Position numbers and translations under genes: made by a program. The notes below the pieces were generated by a model. The model saw nothing but the letters and a program-made list of their open reading frames with translations. It was not told the origin of the DNA and made no database searches. A stretch of 64,000 nucleotides of DNA from Heterohyrax brucei (lineage: Eukaryota; Chordata; Mammalia; Hyracoidea; Procaviidae), in NCBI GenBank assembly GCA_028571685.1, contig CM053143.1, positions 134,512,829 through 134,576,828 on the forward strand, given 5' to 3'. This document shows, in pieces, positions 34,090 to 45,270 of the stretch (positions within the stretch are counted from its first letter, which is position 1; each line of letters starts with the position of its first letter).

Positions 34090-35990
34090 TAACCTAAAGT
34101 GACAAAGATTAATGGGATTAAAAATAGAGACTACATTGGAAGTTATAGTACACAGCTTAGACAGACTACAAAATCTGACTAACAATGTAAGAACAACTGA
34201 AAAGAAAATAGATCAATGGGAACTACTAAGAATCAAACACTTATGCTCATCGCTTGACTTTATCATAGAGCTAAAAGACTGCCTAGGATGGAAAAAATCT
34301 TTGGCAACTTTATAGAGGATCAACATCTAATTTCCATAATATTATAAGGTACTGTAAGATATCAACAAGAAAAAGATAAATAACCCAATCAAACAATAGA
34401 CAAAAGACATGGAAATCACTTCACCAAAGAAGACATTCACTCAGCAAAGACACATGAGAAATTGCTCACAATCATTAGCTATTAGAAAAGCCCAAATCAA
34501 AACTACAACAAGATATTATCTCACCCCAATGAGATTGGCAATAATCGAAAAAACACAAAACAACAAATGCAGGAAAGGCTGTGGAGAGACTGGAACTCTC
34601 CTGCACTGCTAGTGGGAATGCAAGTGGTACAGCTTCTTTGGAAAGCAATTTGGCACTTTCTTTTAAAGCTAGAAATAGAAATACTACACGACCCAGGAAT
34701 ACCACTGTTTGGAATATATCCTGCAGAAATAAGGGCTGTCACATGAACAGATACATACACCTGAATGTTTATTGCAGCACAGTCCACAACAGAAAAATAG
34801 AAAAAAATGCAATCAACCTAGATGCCCATCAACAGATAATGGATAAACAAACTGTGATATATATGCACAATGGAACATTACACAACGATAAAGAACAATG
34901 ATGATTTTAGGAAGCATCTAATAGCCTGTTATCAACTAGAAGACATTATGCTGAGTGAAATAAGTCAGTTGCAAAAGGACAAGTATTTTATGAGACCACT
35001 ATTGTAAGGACTTCAAAAAAAGACTTAGCACAGAAGAAAAGACTCTGAGGGCTACAAGGGTGAGGAGAGAGGAGGAGTGTTGATCACAGATTAGAGAGTT
35101 GGTAGGAATTTGGTCAGGTGAAGGGTGCGGCAGTAGAAGGCAGGTCAGCATAAATGCACTGTATCATAAACTGAAAGGTTTTCTAATATCAACCCAACAT
35201 TTCAAAGGATAGAGTAGCAGGGACAGGGGTCCATGAATTGTGTTTTTAGGGGACACTGAGGTCAATTGGCATAACTAGTCTTTTACTAGGAGAATCTTTT
35301 GTGCCCCATATTCGTGAGAGGTGTCTGGTGTCTTAAAAGCCAGCCAGCTTCCATCCGAGGAACGTTAATTGGTCCCAATCAACCTGGAACAGATGACAAC
35401 CAACAGTATCAAAGACATGGGGAAAAATGAGATCAGAAACAGAGGGACCCATGTGATTGAGAATCTACATCAGCATGAGACCAGAAGAATCAGATGATGC
35501 CTGGCCACCACCAAAGACAGCTCTGATAGGGGACACAAAGTTAGAATCCCTGATGTAACACAAGAAAAAAGGGTATGCAAATCATAAACTCTACTCAAGG
35601 ACCAGAACTCCCAGTCTGACAACCTGGAGGGTAGCCTGCAGCATGGCCCCTAGATTTGCTGCTACCCCAGACCTGAAACCAGTTCTGAGGTCAACGCTTC
35701 AGACTAAGAATGAATTGGACTCAGAGACACAGAGTGAGCATGAGGTGTGTGTATTTTACAGTTTTATACATTTATAGAAGGCTGTGCTGGTTTCTTTCTA
35801 GAGGGCAAGGGAGAGGATGCAGAGGAGAGGACAGGTATTCATTGGAAGGGCACTAGTCGTAAAGAGTGACTGAGAGGAGTGTGCTGTCACATGGTGGGGA
35901 GAGCAGATAGATTTGTAGAGAGGAACGTATGCAGAATTGACTTGGATTGTATACTTTCACTTAGTCATAATAAAGAAATCTAAAGAAAAA
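34090..35990 (+). mobile_element. L1 LINE, 3' third
   Basis: A 5'-truncated forward L1. At 34409-34612 the decayed ORF2 C-terminus is readable as 'HMRNCSQSLAIRKAQIKTTT' then 'CRKGCGETGTLLHC', the conserved L1 C-terminal segment, and stops follow. From about 34990 it is 3' untranslated region: 'agtgttgatcacagattaga', 'cttaaaagccagccagcttc', 'agcatggcccctagatttgc', 'gtgtgctgtcacatggtggg'. It ends with 'tcataataaagaaatc' and an A-rich tail. Confidence 0.9.
34390..34920 (+). pseudogene. L1 ORF2 C-terminal remnant
   Basis: The last part of L1 ORF2, whose protein makes and integrates L1 cDNA. The open piece contains the Cys/His-containing 'CRKGCGETGTLLHC' segment. Further C-terminal blocks survive in broken form near 34720-34900 (text for 'NVYCSTVHN', 'MHNGTLHNDKEQ'). 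Premature stops prevent any product. Confidence 0.8.
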
Positions 35991-36474
35991 TTAAAAAATT
36001 AAATTCTTTGCAATTTATTTGTCTATTGTGTTTTTCTTTGTGATTTTATGCATAATTACTATAAAATGTAGCATGGTTTAGCAATTTCAATCTATTCATC
36101 TACCAAAGTCATACTACCCAAATATATCACATTTATACATAACATATATTAGCTATGTTTACATGGATAGATGAATACATGAGTAGTGACATACGTGTCC
36201 TTTTTTTTTCCCTCAGTAGGAATTTGACATAAATAGTATAGCCTAAATTGTGAGTTTTCTATGTTCATTTCCACAGAAATAAAGTTATCTTTTTTTCTGG
36301 TAATTTCTGACTGCTTCTTTCTTATATAAGATGAATAATAAGGTTCTATTCAAGACTGCATGCTTCTGCTGCTTGATTTGTCAATGGAGATGTAGAAAAA
36401 TCATATTATTGAAAAGCAATGTGCTTTAGATAGTAAGATAAATTTCACATCTGTTTTAGTCAGTTCTTATCAAA
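35991..36474. other. Unassigned AT-rich DNA
   Basis: No gene or clear repeat recognised, apart from short T-runs. Confidence 0.35.
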
Positions 36475-36477
36475 TTC

Positions 36478-37008
36478 TGTTTTAGTCTACCAGTGCTGCT
36501 CTAACAGGAATACCACAAGGGGATGCCTTTAACAAAGGAAAGTTTATTACTTTGTAGTCCAGTAAGTTACAAATCTGAATTCAAGATGTCCACTCCAAGG
36601 GTAGGGCTTTCCCTCTGTCAGTTCAGGAATAAAGTCATTACGTTGCCTCTGTCTCTGTGCAGGGGGCATCTTGGCACAGGAACCTCAGGTCTGAAGGATG
36701 CACTCTTCTCCTGGTGCTGCTTTCTTGATGGTACAATGTTCCCAATTCTCTATTTTCTTCCATTTCCCTTTATCTCTTGTAGGATGAGAACATAAAGGTG
36801 GTGCAAGCCATACTCCAGGGAAATTCCTTTTACAGTGTAACAGGGAGGTGATCTTATGAAGGGATTTACAGTCCTACACGAATCCTCTAGCATACAGCAG
36901 AGAGAAAATCACAATGTGGAGGACAATCATAAAATACTGGGAACCATGGCCCAGCCACCTGGCTACACACATTTTGGGGGGAACACAGTTCAGCTTGTGA
37001 CAATGTCT
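36478..37008 (-). mobile_element. MaLR-type LTR (solo)
   Basis: A reversed solo LTR, a better copy of the family at 29803-30312. On the plus strand 'gtctaccagtgctgctctaa', 'gatgcctttaacaaaggaaa' and 'gtagtccagtaagttacaaa' form the reversed 3' end. 'ggcatcttggcacaggaacc' and 'ctggtgctgctttcttgatg' follow. The end 'ttttggggggaacacagttc' is the reversed MLT1/MST-like LTR start. Confidence 0.8.
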
Positions 37009-38225
37009 GAGAAAAGTTAACTAAAGTTTGTCAGCTTTTTAGATTTCACTAATGAATAATGCTTACAAAAGAATAGTCTAAATTTTTTCCTCCAGAGCCA
37101 AGTTGTAATGGAAATACTGGAATTTGGCAATTTGGCTTCTTACCACTATTCTGTTCCTCCATGAAGTAATATGCTTTTGTCAGTATCTATTTCCTTTAAA
37201 AACTTTATTCTGTAAAAAAGCAAAATCGAGTAATTTTCTTTATGATGTATTTTATATAAAACTATGCCCCAAAGTTGTGGGTGTTTAGAAAAGATAATTA
37301 AAAAGAAAAAGAAAATAATATCCTCATCCAGGAATATCAGTTTTGCTAAGCCTCTTCCCAGTGAAACACATTAGAACTTAGCACAGCTAACTCCATCTTT
37401 CATCATTACTGGTTAGTAAAGAAAAAGATCATTTTAATATAACTAGAAGGAAGAGCATAACCTCTAAATACACTTAAAACTGTGCATCATGAAATTCAGC
37501 AAAAGCATTTCTCATGATACATCTTGTTACAGACTAGCATTTGAAAACTACTGGTTTACAGCAATTTTCCTCTTTTTTAAATGCATTGAAAAATGGAATG
37601 TTCTTGATAGAAATTATAGGATCTTAATGAGTATATAAATACAGGAATGGTCATCTAAGAATTACATACTTTCAACACAAAAAAGTATTACTGAAAATTT
37701 AATGTTTCACATATCTCCTCAAAGTACTACCAAGGACTCTTCTCTAATTTCTCTGTAACAAGTCTCAAACCCACTCCCATACACTGTACTTTTCTTCCTG
37801 TAACAGTGACTGACTCGACCCTGGTATTGTCTCTAAGGTCACCTCAGCTACTTGTCCTTAAAATTATTTTCTGTCTCCTACTGAATTGCATCTGGCACGC
37901 TTTCTTCCGCAACACCATTTTCTGTCATTAAATAAATGCTCTGGATTTTCTATCTTAAAAATGCCTCACTCCGTGGCTCTTCAAGATATTGGTTCCATAT
38001 TAGTAAGACTTTCCCTTAAGGAACCTGTACATCTTAGCACTCTTCCAACAAAAACTTACTGCTCCCCTTTTTGTTAAAATAAGACTTGAATAACTTACAT
38101 GGCCTTTATAGCCTACACGACAAAGTTACTATTGGAGCCAAAATAATCTGAATCCTCTCCGAATCCTCCCTTTGTAGTGTCGCATTAACCATCTTTCAGG
38201 CCCTCCAACAGACCAAGACTTCTGC
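37009..38225. other. Unassigned DNA
   Basis: No gene or clear repeat. The segment 37730-38090 is less AT-rich than its surroundings and holds a 63-codon frame (37886-38077) that I do not recognise. Confidence 0.35.
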
Positions 38226-38232
38226 CTTAGGA

Positions 38233-38794
38233 GGTCTGAAAATTACGTCCGTGAACTTAAGTGTTGTAAATGCTACATGCCTCACTGCCGACCATCACTA
38301 TGGTCACCTCTGAAGTACTCCCCTTGGGAAGCTGTGCACTGATGCCACTGTTTCGTTCACCCTTCAAAGCAATTTTGAAACTCTCTCTGGAATGACCATT
38401 GTGCATGATGGCATAGTGGAAAGTTTGCAAACTTAATTGTATGGTTGTCTGTGGCAGAGTTTTTAGCCAGTAAACAAATAACTGTGTTGGAACACCCTCG
38501 CTACTCTCCTAATCTGACCCCCAGCAGTTTTTTTTTTCTTTGCCCAAATATAAAGGAAATATAGAAAGGAAGACGCTTTGACAACCTTCAGGAGATCAAG
38601 GGTAATACAATGACAGCTCTTACGGTCATTCCAGAAAAAAAGTTCCAAAATTGCTTTGAATAGTGTACTAGGTGTTGGTGTTGGTGTTGGTGCATAGCTT
38701 CCCGATGGGAGTAGGTCAAAGGTCACTGTAGTGACATGCAGCAGTGAGTTATGCTCTTTTTCTAGAATGAGTTCTTGAACTTAATTGTCAGACC
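38233..38794 (+). mobile_element. Foldback Tc1/mariner-derived element, copy 1
   Basis: A short element with long inverted arms. The left arm reads 'ggtctgaaaattacgtccgt', 'tcactatggtcacctctgaa' and 'ccttgggaagctgtgcac'. The right arm, reversed, reads 'ggtctgacaattaagttcaa', 'tcactacagtgacctttgac' and 'tcgggaagctatgcac'. Between them the plus strand encodes a decayed mariner transposase C-terminal piece near 38488-38665 ('EHPRYSPNLTPS', then 'KEI', then 'ALTVIPEKKFQNCFE'). It makes no protein and would need a transposase from elsewhere. A short GTTGGT repeat sits at 38673-38691. Confidence 0.75.
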
Positions 38795-39204
38795 TCATAT
38801 GTATGTATTTTTTTCTAATTATAATACATCAATAGCTGTTTTCAGAATAATCTCCGCATCTCTTATATATGACATTTAAAGGTCTTGCTAGCAGTGTATG
38901 GAAAGCTTTGCAGACTTAAATTAGGTGGCAGTCCACTTATCACCGTAATGACATTGAGAGTTACACACATTTTCTTGAGTTAACATGTTCTTATGTACTA
39001 AGAGAAAGATAAGAGTATGTGATTTGATATTTCTTAAGGAGGTTGATTAAATAAGTTAATATAAGGGGAAAAACAGAGGGAAGATACCTTCAAAAATCCA
39101 GCTTTCTGTCAACCTTTCTTTCATCCATTTCTCCAGCTGTGCTAGTACAGCAAAAATGAGGACCATAGTAGGATGTTTCACTTCATAGAGTATTCTTTAA
39201 GTCA

Positions 39205-39440
39205 GGAAATCTCTATCATTTATTTCTTCTGGAAAATTCTAATTTTTTCTTTCAGACCCAACTCAGATTTCTAGCTTACCTTCCCCAATACTCCGAGAAT
39301 CCATACTGCTTTATACAGACTGCTATTCTACCTTTTTGGATTACATTATGTCGTGTATACTTGTGTCTCATCCTTTAGTAAGTCATTGACATTTCAAGGG
39401 CATGAAACATCTCTTATTTTACTTTGTCTCCTGTAATTAC
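39205..39440 (+). mobile_element. L2 LINE 3' end remnant
   Basis: 'ttctttcagacccaactcag', 'cttaccttccccaatactcc' and 'ttgacatttcaagggcatga' follow the order of the L2 3' end ('actcagctcaaatgtcacctcc', 'aagccttccctgactccc', 'tccttgagggcagg'). Divergence is high. Confidence 0.5.
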
Positions 39441-39444
39441 CAAA

Positions 39445-39613
39445 ATACACGGTCCCACCCACAGCCCTCAGTTGATTCTGACTCTCAGTGACTCTATAGG
39501 ACAGAGTAGAGCTGCTCCACAGAGTTTCCAAGGAATACCTTGTGGATTTGAGCTACCAACCATTTTAGATAGCAGCAGTAGCACTTAACCTATGATGCCA
39601 CCAGAGTTTCCAA
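39445..39613 (-). mobile_element. AfroSINE
   Basis: Reverse-strand copy: 'cagccctcagttgattctga', 'gagtttccaaggaatacctt', 'agcagtagcacttaacctat', 'gatgccaccagagtttcc'. It lies head-to-head with the next SINE. Confidence 0.9.
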
Positions 39614-39653
39614 ACACACAATACACACTTAAATAATATCTAAGTAATTTAAT

Positions 39654-39828
39654 GAGAAACCCTGGTGGCGTAGTGGGCTAACTGTTACATTTGCTAAACT
39701 AAAACTCCTCAGTTCAAATCCACCAAGCACTCCTTGGAAACCAAAGGGCAGTTCTACTCTGACCTCTAGTGTCACTATGAGTCAGACTTGTGTCAATGGC
39801 AGTGGGTTTGGTTTGCTTGGTTTTATGT
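39654..39828 (+). mobile_element. AfroSINE
   Basis: Forward copy: 'aaaccctggtggcgtagtgg', 'aaatccaccaagcactcctt', 'agtgtcactatgagtcagac' and the tail 'gcagtgggtttggtttgctt'. With the previous copy it forms an inverted repeat around a 40-base centre. Confidence 0.92.
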
Positions 39829-40044
39829 AAATTAATCAACTGGTAAGAATCTATTTCTAGTCTCTGAATTTGTCAGAAGATGACTATAAATAACAGCAAC
39901 TCCAAAGTAAACCATTCAACTGCTGTTCCTTTGCCATAAAACTGGGTTATTGCAACTAAAGGCAGTAGAAGGGATGCTATATTTTGTACAATGAGTCACA
40001 GATACTTCTGTTGCAAATCCTGGGTATGTATTTTGTTGACTTCC

Positions 40045-40195
40045 TGTGCAGAGTTGCTTTGAGTGGAAAAAGGACTTGCTGGCAGCAGGTTTTGTTTAGT
40101 TTGATTTTGTCACACACAAGAAATACAGATTCTCTACTCTGATGTTGCTGAATTAGAACTGACTCAGTTGCAGTGGGTTTTTTGTTTGGTTTGTT
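40045..40195 (+). mobile_element. Two AfroSINE 3' tail fragments
   Basis: Two partial copies in a row: 'gcagagttgctttgagtgga' with 'gcaggttttgtttagtttga' (to about 40112), then 'gaattagaactgactcagtt' with 'gcagtgggttttttgtttgg' (40133-40195). Confidence 0.6.
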
Positions 40196-41050
40196 GGTTG
40201 ATGATAAATGGTGTGCTGTTGTCGTGGCCTCCAAATTCACCTACAATTAAATAGTCAGAAGAACGATTTGATTAAAGGGATTTCTTTTCTGATTAGGCCA
40301 CTTGTCTCCATATACCCTTTCATTGAGAGCACTGATACAGTCTTAGATTATTTGGTCAAATTGATAATGAATTATACTCCTTGAGGCTGTGGTTAATTAA
40401 ATTGGCTACCCTTTCGTCTTCAGCATGAGCAGCTGGGGCACTGGACTACAGACGACTGATGAGTCCTACTTAAGGTAAGTCCTCAAGGGATGTAAATTTC
40501 TGGAGTCAGACAGGAAGGAATATGATTCAGATCACAAAGTCCTCCAATCTATTAAGTAGGTCAAAATCTCTGAGGGAAAATATAAAGCAATTTAGAGTCT
40601 GTTAAAATCAGAGACTATGAATATAATTAGTTATTATAGCCAACAAACTTCTTTTTAATGCTGAATTAGATTGCTAGTTGTGGGGAAAAAGAAAAAACCT
40701 CTTAGGAATATATTTAATGGAGAAGCATTTGAATAATAATAATAATAATAAAAACAGTTCTGTTAGAAGCCATAGGGCTCAAGATGTAAAGGTTTTCAGA
40801 AAAAGACATATGTTTAAATAGGTAATGAGATTTATACCAAAATTTTTAAAGCACTAGTCAGATAAGTCACATAGAATTTCAAAAGTACTATACCTTTTGG
40901 TAAATTAAACTGTATTATGTATTATTTTTGTTTCATATACTCTGCAGGTTTGCATAATAATTCAGTGATAAAAATAAATGTACTGTAGCTGTCCCATTTT
41001 TATCATTTATATTTTGTTTAAAATTTTTCTAACGTAACAGTGTCACTATG
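40196..41050. other. Unassigned AT-rich DNA
   Basis: No gene or clear repeat apart from the trinucleotide run at 40732-40750. Confidence 0.35.
40732..40750 (+). repeat. (AAT)n microsatellite
   Basis: Six AAT repeats. Confidence 0.9.
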
Positions 41051-41054
41051 AATT

Positions 41055-41272
41055 AGTTGTCTTGGAAAAAGTATAACCATAATGCTCCTTAGAACAAGGA
41101 TGGCAAGCCTATGCCTCACACTGGGCACACTGTCGAAAGGGATCAGTCTTTGGAGAAGGCCATCACACTTGCTAAAGTAGAAGATGAGTGAAGGGACCAG
41201 CCAGTGTTTCCTTCTGTTGTACACAGGGTCTCTGTGGGTCAGAGCTGACTCTACAGTACCTAAAACACCAAT
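41055..41272 (+). mobile_element. RTE LINE, 3' end fragment
   Basis: 'attagttgtcttggaaaaag', 'aagtataaccataatgctcc', 'agaacaaggatggcaagcct', 'ggatcagtctttggagaagg' and 'gttgtacacagggtctctgt' give the last 200 bases of RTE. The middle, 'aagtagaagatgag', is shortened relative to other copies. Confidence 0.8.
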
Positions 41273-41361
41273 CAGAATCTATTCAAGGGCAATAAGTTTG
41301 TTTTATTTTGATTTTTTTTGGTTTAACGCTATGTATCACGTAAATTATAAGAACCAAAGAG

Positions 41362-41515
41362 AAATCAAACCTGTTGCCTTCAAGTTCGTACCAGCTCACA
41401 TTGATTCTATAAGACACTATAAGTCACTCTTCAGAAACTCTATGGGGCAGTTCTACTCTATTCTATGGGGTTCCTATGAGTCAGAACCAACTTGATGGCA
41501 ATGGTTTGGTTTTCA
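41362..41515. mobile_element. AfroSINE pieces in opposite orientations
   Basis: A reversed fragment 'ttgccttcaagttcgtacca' is followed by a forward 3' half: 'cagaaactctatggggcagt', 'ggggttcctatgagtcagaa', 'gatggcaatggtttggtttt'. Either two insertions or an inversion could explain this. Confidence 0.7.
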
Positions 41516-41569
41516 CAAGTTAACCTAGAAATGAAAAATCCATGATAACACTATTAAAATAGTATTAGT

Positions 41570-41805
41570 AATAACAATAGTCATAAAGTACTTAAGAAAT
41601 ACAAAATATTGTAGTAATTTTTTAGTCATTATTTTATTAAACATTTACAATAGTTATATACAGTAATTATTATTTTATTAACTAAAAATAAAAATCATGA
41701 GGCACAAAGGAAATGAGTTATTTGCCCAAAGTTAAATAGTTAATCCACACTAAAGCAATAATAGAATCCACACTTTTACTAACAAAGCAGTATTGTTTTC
41801 CTTTG
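41570..41805 (+). mobile_element. MIR SINE
   Basis: An ancient MIR: 'aaagtacttaagaaatacaa', then 'gaggcacaaaggaaatgagt', 'tatttgcccaaagttaaata' and 'gttaatccacactaaagcaa'. This follows the MIR order 'gaggcacagagaggttaagt', 'aacttgcccaaggtcacaca'. Confidence 0.65.
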
Positions 41806-41924
41806 GTAATGTACTAAAAAGCTTCATAAAATCCTACTTTTCACAAATGAGTGTCATGTTAAGAGAATATAATGTGTTGCTATTCAACATATTCTTTTGG
41901 GCACCATCATCAGCATCAGCTGGA

Positions 41925-42600
41925 TGTTGTTGTTTTGTGTCATCAAGTCAGTTCCGTCTCACAGCTACCCTACTTACAACGGAACAAACCACTGCCTGGT
42001 CCTGCGCTACCCTCACAGTCACCGTTGTATATGATCCCATTTTTGAAGCCACTATGTCAATTCATCTTGTTCAGAGTTTTTCACTTTTACACAGACCCTC
42101 TACCAAACATTGTGTCCTTCTCCACGGGTTGATCCTTCTTGTTGATATGTTCAAAGTATGTGAGACCTAGTGTCGCCATCCTTGGTCCTGAGCAGCCTTC
42201 TGGTTGTACTTCTTCTAACACATGTTAGTTTATTCTTCTGGTAGTGCATGGTATATCCAATATTCTTCACCAACACTGTAAATCAAAGGCATCAATTCTT
42301 CTTTAGTCTTCCTTATTCACTGTCTAGCTTTCACATGCATATAAGGCAACTGACAACACCATGGCCTTGGGTCAGGCACACCTTAGTCTTCAAAATGATG
42401 TTTTCATTTTTTAACAGTGTAAAGAGGTCTTTTGCAGCAGATTTGCTCAATATAATGTGTCTTTGATTTCTTCACTGCCACTTCTGTGGATGTCAATTGT
42501 AGATCCAAATAAAATGAAATCCTTGACAACTTCAGTTTCTTTTTGCACTTATCATGATGTTACTTCCTGGTCTAGTTGTGAGGCTGTGCCTCAAGCTTCC
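41925..42600 (-). mobile_element. RTE LINE, 3' end
   Basis: A reversed RTE 3' end: 'gtcatcaagtcagttccgtc', 'ctgcctggtcctgcgctacc', 'tgatccttcttgttgatatg', 'catggtatatccaatattct', 'cttttgcagcagatttgctc', 'aaaatgaaatccttgacaac'. It is collinear with the complement of 16850-17410. Forward open frames here (125 and 86 codons) are antisense by-products. Confidence 0.9.
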
Positions 42601-42616
42601 AGACAATTATAAGGTT

Positions 42617-43545
42617 GCCAGAGATGAGACACATACACCCACTGACACCGATCATTCCGCAGGAGCTACACGCATCTGCGATGTAGCAGAAAACACAAGA
42701 CACACAGCGTTTGTGAAGTAAAAGCTAATGGTATCACATATAGAAAGCAAACAGTAAGTAATAGCAACATATTCTCAAAGGAGAAATGTTTCCCATTCCC
42801 CACATTATCCATGTCTATTCCTATGTCACTGGGCAGGAAGGCTGTTTTTACATCATATGCTATGTTCATGTCCTTGCTGCCTCTGGTCACCACCTCACTG
42901 CCTAGGGGGCCTATGTGGATCCCATGACTTCTGCTCTCCTAATGGGCCTTGCCTCACCAGCTGGAAGACCCATAAATAGGATCTCTTGAGCCTCTATTCC
43001 TGGACCCTGTAGGACTCTGCTGCTGGCTTGCCATGTTACCCAGACCTGCCTGGTTCTCTCTGGTGCTACCAGGCTATACAGATCTGTGCTCCCCGAGGTC
43101 TCGTATGGCTCCCACCAAAATGCCCAATGGGAGACTTGTTGCCTGAGGCATAGTCAGGCCTCCACCCTGCATAAGCAAGTGTTACAACACTTGAACAGGA
43201 AGCAAACCTCCTACACAGAGACACTTGGTCAGATACTACCCACCTGGAGCTGCCCAGATCTCTCTCCATGGGCGGCAAGCTCGTTGCAGCTATCTGTCTC
43301 TCCATGGGTCCACCAGTCCACTATCTTTCCATGTTCAGTGTTACAGCTTTTCTGGGTCTCAGAGGTTGTCAGTGCAGGGATCTTGGGAGCAACAGACATG
43401 TTCTACTTCAGGCTATTTCAGGTAGTAATGAAGTTCCCCAAACCTCTTTAAGATTGTCCCTATATTATATGAGTCTACTGATTTCACTGACCTTCATGAT
43501 CCTTCTCTATCAAGCTGTTAGTACTGACCTCTCAAGTTAGATCAT
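42617..43545 (-). mobile_element. Probable solo endogenous-retrovirus LTR
   Basis: The minus strand reads like an LTR. A 'ttcacaaacgctgtgtgtct' to 'gctacatcgcagatgcgtgt' segment then 'gtgtatgtgtctcatctctgg' resembles the U5 end of betaretrovirus-like LTRs and finishes in CA at 42617. It is richer in GC than its flanks. The start (about 43545) is not fixed, and no flanking duplication or internal viral genes were found. The open frames inside (121, 90 and 79 codons) are not recognised as viral proteins. Confidence 0.4.
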
Positions 43546-44189
43546 CAAGCCAAAAATTTCAAGTAATGTTCAAGTGACACAGATAGGGAAATATGACTAA
43601 AGTTTAGAAACTGTTGTCAAAATCAATTCTGATTGACTATCACTTTCCATAACAGACAAAACTATTCAAATTTGTAAAGGAAAACTTTCAAGTGAAAAGA
43701 AATGTGGTCTGTTCCTAGAAAAATGAATTATTCCAACCTAACGTGGAAGCTAATCAAAAATACTTATTTAGGTGATACTCTCCATGAAAATACTTTTTAC
43801 TAGATGGGGAGTATAAAAGGTAGAGAAATAAAATTGTACATTACATTTACAAATATGCTCTATGTAGTTAAATAATGTAAATTAAAAAAATTATAAAGTA
43901 TTTGAGTAAACATCCAAGCTCAATTTATTTTGAATGAACATTAAAATTAGGGTGACCCACAAGGTTATAAGGAAAAAAAAAAGTACTTTATAAAATTGCA
44001 GAAGAAACTGTGAATCTTGCTGCACCAAAATAAATAAACCAGAAAATAAAAATAACTGAAAAGTAGAACAAAAAATGATATCATTTAACAGCTAACTCTC
44101 TTACTTCTCCTCAGGTAAAGCAAGGAAGCAAAGGCATGATGGGAATAGACCCTAAGTAATTGAGAACTCCAGCAATATAAACATAACAC
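43546..44189. other. Unassigned AT-rich DNA
   Basis: AT-rich DNA with no recognisable gene or repeat. Confidence 0.35.
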
Positions 44190-44645
44190 AGGTATCCCCG
44201 CTTTCCAAAAGTTCGCTTTATGCTATTTCACTTTTATGAAAATCCTTCAGTAGCACCTGTTTCTGCTAACTGAAAGAAATCCATAAAGGGTTTTTGCTTT
44301 TACTAAAAATGGTGATAAGTGGAAATAGCTCCAGCATACGTTTGGCAGCAGGCTGTTAAAGAGGTTTCACATAGTCTGAGCAATGAAAGTGCCATCACCA
44401 ACTTCCTTATCTAGGAACTACACTCAGTATTCCTGTGTTTCCTGTATGTTAATTGTTTTAGATATTTATATTGTTTGGTAGATTATTTTTTTGATCTGCG
44501 AATGCTCGAAGTTTTTGCCGGTGTCAATTAATGGTAATTGCCTCTTTGCATTACACCATGTTAGTTTACAAAAGTTTTCATAGGGAAGCCCTCCTTTTGG
44601 ATATCGGGGTCAATGTATTCAAGCATAAGCATAAATCTATTCCAT
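44190..44645 (+). mobile_element. Interspersed repeat of unsure family
   Basis: 'aggtatccccgctttccaaa', 'agttcgctttatgctatttc', 'agcacctgtttctgctaact' and 'gaaagaaatccataaagggt' match, from memory, a repeat found in many mammals that begins 'ggtatcccccgctttt.gaaagttcgctttacg'. I cannot name the family safely. Confidence 0.45.
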
Positions 44646-44654
44646 TTTAGATCT

Positions 44655-44790
44655 TCAAAAGAGGTAGCTATGATACAAGAGAAATATCACTGGACTTTGA
44701 GTCAGAAGAACAAAGGGTATATACTGCGTTGGTGATGTTGGCCACACTATTTAACTTCTGAGCCTCAATTCTCTTTTCTCTTATGTGTGA
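44655..44790 (+). mobile_element. MIR SINE
   Basis: 'cactggactttgagtcagaa' and 'cacactatttaacttctgag' with 'cctcaattctcttttc' fit the MIR blocks 'cactggacttggagtcagaa' and 'cacttaacctctctgagcctcagtttcc'. Confidence 0.75.
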
Positions 44791-44879
44791 TTGTGTATGT
44801 GTGTGTGTGATCAATAATACATTAACATTTAACATTTTCATTTAGCACTAGATAACTAAGGCAATGTCCTATATTCAGA

Positions 44880-45065
44880 CAGTGAAAATGGTTAATAAAC
44901 TCGGTTGTTAACTGAAAGGCTGCAGCTTAGAGTCCACCTAAAGATGCCTTGAATGAAAAGCCTGCTGATCTAAAAAATCAGCCAATGAAAACCCTATGGA
45001 ATACAATTCTACTCTGACACACAGGAGGTCATCAGGACTCAGTATCTACTCCACTGCAAATGGCT
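44880..45065 (+). mobile_element. AfroSINE, long-spacer subtype
   Basis: Forward copy: 'aatggttaataaactcggtt', 'cagcttagagtccacctaaa', 'aaaaatcagccaatgaaaac', 'cctatggaatacaattctac', 'ctgacacacaggaggtcatc'. Confidence 0.85.
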
Positions 45066-45238
45066 GGTTATAGTTGGCCTGCTAATATGCAATATTTAAG
45101 TTTTGCAGATCTGTTTGACATTTATTTGAGCAGTATTTAGAGAAAGTTAAATAAAATAAACCTCTTGCTAATAAAAGTCTGGCAATGTTCATAGCAGATG
45201 TCTGAAACGGTATATATTTGAAGTAGCTTTAAAAAGAT

Positions 45239-45270
45239 GTTGTGTGTGTGTGTGTACGTGTGTGTGTGTT
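45239..45270 (+). repeat. (TG)n microsatellite
   Basis: TG repeats interrupted once by 'tacg'. Confidence 0.93.

Noticed and set aside
41793..42170. 125-codon forward frame with an overlapping 86-codon frame
   Set aside because: It overlaps the reversed RTE 3' end and reads its complement, so it is not a gene.
42970..42980. Plus-strand TATA-like 'cccataaatagg' as a promoter
   Set aside because: It falls inside the probable LTR, whose better-supported orientation is the minus strand. There is no transcript-like structure downstream on the plus strand.
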